Assembly: GCA_009777095.1 (NCBI GenBank)
Contig: WRMN01000018.1
Coordinates: 1 to 46,119, forward strand
Length of the DNA stretch: 46,119 nucleotides
Source of the DNA: Bacteroidales bacterium
Lineage (GTDB): Bacteria; Bacteroidota; Bacteroidia; Bacteroidales; UBA932
Reading direction: 5' to 3'
Each line of letters begins with the position of its first letter. Position 1 is the first letter of the stretch. Below the pieces are notes generated by a model. It saw only the letters and a list, made by a program, of their open reading frames with translations, ran no database searches and was not told the origin of the DNA. Shown piece after piece: positions 41,355 through 46,119 of the stretch. The translations under genes were made by a program, and so were the position numbers.

Positions 41355-42265
41355 ATGAATAAAAAAAGTGCTTTTATTGCCATTCTCCGATAACGAAAAA
41401 AAATGGAAAAAAACATGGGAAACAACGGTACAAATGTCATGCTTGTGGCCGCCAATTTACAGGCGGCGAACGTTTGTTGAGTTCGGAACTGTGGCAAGCA
41501 TACAGTCGTCAAAAACAAACCTGCAAAGAACTCGCCGAGCGATATTTGGTAAGTGAAAGTACAATAAAACGGCGGTTGCGAAATGTAACCGAGAATTTTG
41601 AGTGTAAAAATTTTCCTTTAAGTGGCGTAGTTTTGATGGATGCGACATATTTTGGCAGGAATTGGTGTGTTGCTTTGCTGATGGACGCAGCCAGTGGAAA
41701 TAAATTGTGGAGAAAGTATGTGAGATACGAAACAATAACTGATTATCAAGAAGGTATTGATTTTATTCTATCGCAAGGCTATGTGATTTTAGGTATTGTT
41801 TGTGATGGATTGAAAGGTATTTTCAAGCAATTTTCGATGTTCCCTGTTCAGATGTGTCAACGACATCAAATTGATATTGTTCGACGTTATTTAACTAGAA
41901 ACCCGAAGTTAGAAGCAGGAAAAGAACTGTATGCCTTGATAAAAAATATCACAAAACTCACTAAAGAAGAGTTTGTTACATTATTTGAAGAATGGGAGGA
42001 AAAATGGATTGACTTTTTGGATGAACGAACAAAAGACCTTCTTACGAACAAAACACATTTCACGCACAAAAAATTGCGAAGCGCCTGCTTAAGTATCAAA
42101 CGAAATATGTCTCATTTATTTGTTTATAAAGAAATTAAAGAAATGCCGAACACGAATAATGCCTTAGAAGGTACATTTACGGCATTGAAAAACCGTTTGC
42201 GTAACCACAATGGAATGTCTAAAGAAAACCGCAAGCGGTTTATTGATGGGTTTTTAAAGGCATGA
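41355..42265 (+). CDS. IS transposase (DDE type), needing a -1 frameshift near its start
   Basis: The main frame is open from 41363 to the stop at 42265, about 300 residues. It starts with a zinc ribbon (CFYCHSPITKKNGKKHG, then YKCHACGRQFTGG) and continues into a DDE domain: Asp in VVLMDATYFGRNW, Asp in GIVCDGLKGIF, a CQRHQIDIVRRYLTRNP segment and Glu in NALEGTFTALKNRL. No ATG, GTG or TTG precedes the ribbon in this frame. The only close ATG (41355) is in another frame and reaches the ribbon by slipping back one base on a run of seven A (41361-41367), giving M-N-K-K-K-C-F. Programmed slippage or an indel would both fit. Otherwise intact. Confidence 0.8.
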
Positions 42266-42272
42266 AGTTCTC

Positions 42273-42320
42273 CAAAATATCAATGGGCTACATGAACAGC
42301 CCATTGACACTGATATTTTG
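42273..42320. other. Compound stem-loop after the transposase gene
   Basis: An outer perfect 10-bp stem (CAAAATATCA at 42273-42282 with TGATATTTTG at 42311-42320) encloses a perfect 8-bp stem (AATGGGCT at 42282-42289 with AGCCCATT at 42298-42305); the stems share base 42282. It follows the transposase stop by eight bases and may act as a terminator or protect the element from outside transcripts. Confidence 0.7.
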
Positions 42321-42435
42321 TCGAACATCTGTATTATCCCTGACAGGTTGCTCCCCAGCAGAGCCTGTTTCCGTTTATACAGATGAGGCAAAGGTACAAT
42401 TTAAAATTCAACCTTTAGAATATCCCTGAAAATAA

Positions 42436-42497
42436 CAGCCTGAAATTTGACCTGTTGAACAAAAGTCCTATCTAAACAGCCTGAAATTTGACCTATA
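42436..42497. repeat. Doubled right end of the IS
   Basis: CAGCCTGAAATTTGACCT occurs at 42436-42453 and again at 42477-42494, followed there by ATA to complete the 21-bp end. The gap between the copies is 23 bases. Confidence 0.88.
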
Positions 42498-42606
42498 CAC
42501 CCAAATTTCTCTTTTTTTAATCTTGTCATTTCTTCATTTTATTGTATTTCTCTTATTCGCTCAACGTTTCGTGCTGTCGTTTCCGCAGGGTGTCGCGCAA
42601 CAGCTA

Positions 42607-42626
42607 CGCTCGTTACATGCAGGTGT
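42607..42626. repeat. Cassette-boundary motif, distant copy
   Basis: CGCTCGTTACATGCAGGTGT matches 5921-5940 at 16 of 20 positions and, like it, lies just past the stop of a minus-strand accessory gene (stop at 42630). The surrounding bases 42498-42629 show no gene. Confidence 0.5.
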
Positions 42627-42629
42627 TTG

Positions 42630-43817
42630 TTAGTAGAGCATTCCAAACAACCAAATCGGTATTTTGTTTTTATGTCCGATTTCAATATCGTCTGCCACAA
42701 CAAAACTATTTGGAACATTTTTTACTTGGTCAAAAGATTTCCTCTTTCCGCCAACCTCAAAAGTATAGTTGTCTATCATAAAATCGCCTTGCGGCGCAAG
42801 AATAACATCGGCAACTACACTTAACTGATTAACAAAAAATGTTTCTCTTGCACTGCCAATGTTAGCGTTGTCGCCATATAAGTATGACAAATTGGTATTA
42901 TTGAGCAAAACCTTATCGGGCTTTGTAAGGTCGCCAATTGTTTTGTTTTTGTATGAAACCAAATTCAATAGTTTTGCATTAGCCAACAATGATAAATATT
43001 TGACGGTATTGTTTCTGTTGCTGTTTATTGCTGTGCTCAAATCGGTGATTTTTGGCGTGTAAGGCACTAATGTTGCGAGAATTGCCAATAACCTTTTTAA
43101 CTTGTGCCGCGATTCAAACTCAATATTTTCAATGGCAGGAACATCAATATCAATAACATTATTTACCGCTTCCTGCAATTTTATGTCGTACTTTCTCAAT
43201 CCTTCTTTGTAAAATAGATAATAGCCGTTTTTCAGATACTTCTTAAATAAAGGCATTATTTTTATGTTTTCTGTAATCTGAAAAGCAATATCTTGGTGAT
43301 TTTCAACTATTTCTTTCAGCGAAAATATAGGAAAATCGCCAATTTTTTCAAATTTTAAAAATTCCCTGAAAGATAAACCTTCCAATTTCTCATAAACAAC
43401 CCTTCTTGATAAGTCCGCTGTTGATTTGTAAACCTGTAATAGCGACGAACCTGTAAATACAATTTTCAGTTTAAGAAAACTATCGTAGATATTTTTTATC
43501 TCGGTTGTCCAGCTTGGATAATGGTGGATTTCGTCCAAAAACAAATGCGTACCACCATTCATATAAAATTCGTCTGCTAATTCAAAAATTGTATGATTGG
43601 CAAACCACGAATTGTCTAAACTTGCATAAAGGGCTTTGTTTTTGTCTTCAAAAGTTGCCTTAATATGTTGTAACAACATTGTTGTTTTTCCAACACCTTT
43701 TGCGCCAATAATGGCAATACAACGCTCGTTCCAATCAATATTTGAATAGAGATACCGAAATGTTTTCACTTCTGTTTCCTGCAATAATCGAAGGTGAATT
43801 TTTACTAAACTGTCCAT
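42630..43817 (-). CDS. AAA ATPase with C-terminal DUF4143 domain
   Basis: A 395-residue member of the ATP-binding AAA_14/DUF4143 family. Seen: Walker A IIGAKGVGKTTMLLQHI (residue about 35), Walker B THLFLDEIHHYPSW, a sensor region IVFTGSSLLQVYKSTADLSRR, then GLSFREFLKFE, and in the C-terminal DUF4143 part a conserved VGGKRKSFDQVKN segment near the end. This C-terminal part resembles restriction-endonuclease folds, and these proteins often sit in variable regions; their function is not established. It is preceded by a promoter with two copies of a 22-bp repeat, suggesting autoregulation. Confidence 0.88.
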   Translation of the reverse strand: MDSLVKIHLRLLQETEVKTFRYLYSNIDWNERCIAIIGAKGVGKTTMLLQHIKATFEDKNKALYASLDNSWFANHTIFELADEFYMNGGTHLFLDEIHHYPSWTTEIKNIYDSFLKLKIVFTGSSLLQVYKSTADLSRRVVYEKLEGLSFREFLKFEKIGDFPIFSLKEIVENHQDIAFQITENIKIMPLFKKYLKNGYYLFYKEGLRKYDIKLQEAVNNVIDIDVPAIENIEFESRHKLKRLLAILATLVPYTPKITDLSTAINSNRNNTVKYLSLLANAKLLNLVSYKNKTIGDLTKPDKVLLNNTNLSYLYGDNANIGSARETFFVNQLSVVADVILAPQGDFMIDNYTFEVGGKRKSFDQVKNVPNSFVVADDIEIGHKNKIPIWLFGMLY

Positions 43818-43846
43818 AATGACTATTTATTTGTTATTAATATTTA

Positions 43847-43852
43847 CTAACG
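43847..43852 (-). repeat. CGTTAG core motif upstream of the DUF4143 ATPase gene
   Basis: On the minus strand CACGTTAGTAAAT lies about 30 bases before the gene start. Together with 42607-42626 the gene is bracketed by motifs in the same relative orientation as the unit at 5923-7309. A six-base core alone has weak support. Confidence 0.35.
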
Positions 43853-43925
43853 TGATTTTCGGCTGCACTCGGTAAAGTCAAAACAAGTTTTTCCTTTACG
43901 CTCGTTTGCACGAAAATTCTGGCAG

Positions 43926-43990
43926 CAAAGATACAAAAATGTTTTTTATAAATAGCATTATTTCACATAAAATGTTTTTTATAAATAGCA
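43926..43990 (-). promoter_or_regulatory. Promoter region of the DUF4143 ATPase with two 22-bp direct repeats
   Basis: TATCTTTG on the minus strand (plus 43926-43933) is a -7 box about 110 bases before the start. A 22-bp sequence (plus strand AAAATGTTTTTTATAAATAG plus CA) occurs twice, identically, at 43936-43957 and 43969-43990. The first copy covers the -33 region, so these look like operators. The rest of 43818-44172 holds no gene. Confidence 0.6.
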
Positions 43991-44123
43991 AAAATAAAAA
44001 AATCAAGCGAGCGAAGGCAGCTTGATAAATGGTTATTTAACAAAATAGACTGCTAAGTTCCAAGTCTTTGAGAATACAGGGTTATCAAAGTTTAGCTCCT
44101 GCGGAACTTTTCGGCGAATGTTG

Positions 44124-44172
44124 TTTTATCGGGCTGCAAGTGTCATTTATTTGCAGTTACAGCCAAATAAAA
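44124..44172. repeat. 49-bp hairpin repeat, copy abutting the DUF234 ATPase stop
   Basis: Arm TTTTATCGGGCTGCAA, a 16-base centre, then arm GTTACAGCCAAATAAAA, ending one base before the stop codon of the minus-strand gene (44173-44175). Compared with 45593-45641 the arms match at 14 of 16 and 16 of 17 positions; the centres match at only 4 of 16. Confidence 0.7.
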
Positions 44173-45582
44173 TCACACAAATAAATCATTTAACGTTACT
44201 TCTGATTGTATGTTTCCGCTGTAAATATTACGCTTTACACCATAGGTTGTAACCATTGTAATGTGAATTGTCTTGCGTGTTTTACTCTCTGTTTTAAATG
44301 CTGAACGCTTATTTCGCAACGCTTTGTCGTAATCTTTGTCAATCACAAATTCGTTGTTTGAAAATTTCATTTCACAAAGATTGATTACATTGTCGTTTCG
44401 CTCAATCAACAAGTCAATTTGTGCAGGATTTTCTTTTTTTAAACTTCTCCACGAAGCCGTTTTGGTTAAGACACCCGATATGCCGAGTTTTTGTTTGATT
44501 TGTTTTATATGCGATAAACAAACCTGTTCAAAAGAATAGCCGCTCCAAGCACGGTGCTGTCCGCTTTCTATTAAGTTTGTCCAAAAGTGCTCATCATCAA
44601 ATCTGTTTTTTTTCAGATAATAAAAATAAAAAAGTGTGTAAAAATCACATAGTTGGTATAAAGCATTTCGTTCTTTGTTTGAAAAACCGTTGTATTTTCT
44701 GATAAATCCGCATAATTCCAAATCATTTAACGTTTGCGTAAAATTACCTCCATTTGCAATTTTGGTCGCACCTAAAATTTCATCGCGTGTCAATCCCTTT
44801 GATTTTTTACTCAATACCTCAACTATTTTCAAGTGATTTTCTGCGTTTTTGAATAACGAAGCGTATAGATTTTCAAATTCATTAAATAATGGTGATTGTT
44901 TGTTAAATAACAATTCATCAACATTTTGAGACATACTTAAATCTTTCCGCATAAAACTCAAATAATAAGGAACACCACCAAAAATCATATAATTTTCAAC
45001 CATTTCGTACCGGCTCATAACGATTTTTTGTGAAGCATAATATTCCTCACACTCTTTCAGCGTAAATGGCTGTAAATAAATTTGTCGGGTTACGCGGTTA
45101 TGAAGTCCGCCGTGATTTTTGAGAATTTTGTTGGTAATCCACGAAGTTGCAGAACCACAGGCAATGAACACAATGTCTTTACGAGCCGAAGCAAAAGAGT
45201 TCCAAAAATATTCCAATGCAGAAACAAAATCGGAACGCCGGGTATCCAACCACGGCATTTCATCAATAAAAATTATTTTCTTGCCACGCTTGCGGTTTGC
45301 AATAATCAGTTTTTCAAGTTGTTGAAAAGAATTAAACCAATTTTTTGATTGTGAAAATTCAGTATTTCCATACTTGCAAAGTGAATTATTAAATGCTTCA
45401 AGTTGTTGTTTTTTCGTACTTTTCGCCATTCCTGTGTGGTAAAAAGTGAAATTGTTTTTGAAAAACTCACGCACAAGAAATGTTTTTCCAACACGCCTGC
45501 GCCCAAATACAACAACAAATTCGGCTTTGTCGCTTTCGATTATTCGTTGTAATTCTGCTTTTTCGTAATTTCTACCAATCAT
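44173..45582 (-). CDS. AAA ATPase with C-terminal DUF234 nuclease-like domain
   Basis: A 469-residue protein starting MIGRNYEKAELQRIIES, then Walker A VVFGRRRVGKTFLVREF, Walker B KKIIFIDEMPWLDTRRSDF, a sensor segment VFIACGSATSWITNKIL, a middle winged-helix part (KGLTRDEILGATKIANGGNF) and a C-terminal DUF234 domain with QIDLLIERNDNVINLCEMKF, where D...ExK resembles the PD-(D/E)XK nuclease motif. Found widely in bacteria and archaea, often in variable regions; function unproven. Its promoter lies inside a perfect 13-bp inverted repeat, and a similar repeat touches its stop codon. Confidence 0.9.
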   Translation of the reverse strand: MIGRNYEKAELQRIIESDKAEFVVVFGRRRVGKTFLVREFFKNNFTFYHTGMAKSTKKQQLEAFNNSLCKYGNTEFSQSKNWFNSFQQLEKLIIANRKRGKKIIFIDEMPWLDTRRSDFVSALEYFWNSFASARKDIVFIACGSATSWITNKILKNHGGLHNRVTRQIYLQPFTLKECEEYYASQKIVMSRYEMVENYMIFGGVPYYLSFMRKDLSMSQNVDELLFNKQSPLFNEFENLYASLFKNAENHLKIVEVLSKKSKGLTRDEILGATKIANGGNFTQTLNDLELCGFIRKYNGFSNKERNALYQLCDFYTLFYFYYLKKNRFDDEHFWTNLIESGQHRAWSGYSFEQVCLSHIKQIKQKLGISGVLTKTASWRSLKKENPAQIDLLIERNDNVINLCEMKFSNNEFVIDKDYDKALRNKRSAFKTESKTRKTIHITMVTTYGVKRNIYSGNIQSEVTLNDLFV

Positions 45583-45592
45583 AATAATGGCA

Positions 45593-45641
45593 TTTTATTC
45601 GGCTGCAAATATACAAAAAATATCGTTACAGCCGAATAAAA
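45593..45641 (-). promoter_or_regulatory. 49-bp hairpin repeat enclosing the DUF234 ATPase promoter
   Basis: Perfect 13-bp arms TTTTATTCGGCTG (45593-45605) and CAGCCGAATAAAA (45629-45641). Between them, on the minus strand, lies the -7 box TATATTTG (plus 45606-45613). The arrangement suggests an operator that closes the promoter. Confidence 0.65.
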
Positions 45642-45972
45642 AACAAAAAGAATGTGATAAATGGCTTTGTATCAACAATGCGCTGTCCCATATAGCGTAC
45701 AACATCAGATCGGCTTGGCGAAGCGGCGGCTTCCACTGCCGTTTATGCGGGCTGCAAAGTTTCAAATTTGCACTGCCGTTTCTGCGGGGCTACTGCTGCC
45801 GTTGCGCCAAATAGCCGGTTGTGTGCAGGCATTTCTTATTCGTTTTTTGTTGACTTATTTGACATATTTATATTTTGCTGTTTCTATATTTTCTAATATT
45901 TAAAACTCAATTTATATTTTCAATTGCAAAGCATTTTCAAAATGTATGTTTTCGTTATATGCTCTTTTGGTA
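45642..45972. other. Spacer with an 18-bp direct repeat (45734-45751, 45771-45788)
   Basis: Bases from about 45670 to 45840 are GC-rich against AT-rich flanks and have no believable gene. CACTGCCGTTTATGCGGG (45734-45751) recurs as CACTGCCGTTTCTGCGGG (45771-45788), one mismatch, 37 bases apart. Like the spacer at 7225-7431 it contains GCGGCTTC. Bases 45840-45972 are AT-rich with nothing seen. Confidence 0.5.
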
Positions 45973-46089
45973 TCATAATTCGTCAATATCTATTCTGCCT
46001 GTTTTTTCGATAAGGGTTTCTATTCCAAGCAATAAGCGGTTTGTATCGGGTGTTTGTCCTGTGTTTGATATTTCTGTTTTGCTGTTCAT
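45973..46089 (-). CDS. Possible small protein, 38 residues
   Basis: ATG at 46089 to TGA at 45973, reading MNSKTEISNTGQTPDT and ending LIEKTGRIDIDEL. Codon use looks protein-like (acidic/basic helix LLLGIETLIEK), but the length is short and no family is recognised. An ATG overlapping the stop (ATGA) opens a second tiny frame, which could be the remains of a two-gene unit. Low confidence. Confidence 0.3.
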   Translation of the reverse strand: MNSKTEISNTGQTPDTNRLLLGIETLIEKTGRIDIDEL

Positions 46090-46119
46090 TTTGTTGAAAT
46101 TTTACACGTGCAAATTTAG

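Larger units (their letters stand above)
41289..42497 (+). mobile_element. Insertion sequence, IS256 family (IS1249-like group)
   Basis: About 1.2 kb with perfect 21-bp terminal inverted repeats (41289-41309 and 42477-42497, the left starting TATAGGTC). One transposase gene on the plus strand. A second copy of the right-end repeat lies inside at 42436-42453. No convincing target duplication could be read: flanks are AATAGGCT on the left and CACCCAAA on the right; since the ends read TATA, a short TATA duplication cannot be excluded. It separates the core genes from the ATPase block. Confidence 0.85.

Noticed and set aside
41289-42497. Target-site duplication for the IS
   Set aside because: The 8-9 bases flanking the ends differ, and the only shared bases (TATA) are also part of the inverted repeat.
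45587-45903. Two overlapping plus-strand frames (75 and 80 residues) in the right-hand spacer
   Set aside because: They begin inside or just after the promoter hairpin of the opposite gene and consist largely of the 18-bp repeat translated.

Overview
The window comes from a Bacteroidota (Bacteroidetes) chromosome, most likely an anaerobic member of the Bacteroidales. The evidence is a SusC/SusD pair with lipoprotein partners, BACON and DUF4302 proteins, Bacteroidetes-type promoters (TAnnTTTG -7 boxes, twice with a TTTG element about 19-20 nt upstream), few Shine-Dalgarno sites, and the ferredoxin-dependent KorAB enzyme next to glutamate dehydrogenase. No tRNA, rRNA or CRISPR array was seen.

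Layout. 1-1146: 3' part of a HipA-type kinase. 1232-4906: panC-panD-ybhN-like-radA, one compact core operon. 4907-9381: an AT-rich accessory block of minus-strand genes (a broken DUF4143 ATPase, a LprI-like protein, a zinc-ribbon/HNH-like protein with a small lipoprotein, and a membrane-DUF2971-leucine-rich-repeat fusion). Short repeats with a CGTTAG core separate these genes and give the block a cassette-like look. 9382-11316: a nucleoside-recognition membrane protein and a DUF4160/DUF2442 pair. 11716-20986: core genes engB, prs, priA, a diacylglycerol-kinase-like gene (opposite strand), parA, parB, a DUF5683 protein and a LysM lytic transglycosylase. 20998-24626 (minus): an N-terminally short SufD, a gamma-class carbonic anhydrase homologue and a TonB-plug/MG2 protein. 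24728-33030 (minus): a five-gene outer-membrane operon, SusC-SusD-Peptidase_Mx1-DUF4302-BACON. Its leader holds a 12-bp homopolymer, a short ORF and an intrinsic terminator. 33583-37933: korA-korB-gdhA, linking 2-oxoglutarate to glutamate. 38153-41116: a DUF2281/PIN toxin-antitoxin pair, ettA and an Mpv17-like membrane protein. 41289-42497: an IS256/IS1249-like insertion sequence. 42607-46119: a second accessory block with two AAA ATPases (DUF4143 and DUF234 types), each with repeat structures at its promoter.

Most notable observations: (i) the SusC leader looks like an attenuator that slippage in a C12 run could switch; (ii) period-7 and period-10 tandem arrays sit at the ends of core genes, overlapping stop codons or adjoining starts, and put stops in more than one frame; (iii) repeated CGTTAG-core boundary motifs surround accessory gene units; (iv) 49-bp repeats with conserved arms and unrelated centres bracket the DUF234 ATPase gene exactly. 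These are read from one sequence by eye and their functions are inferred.
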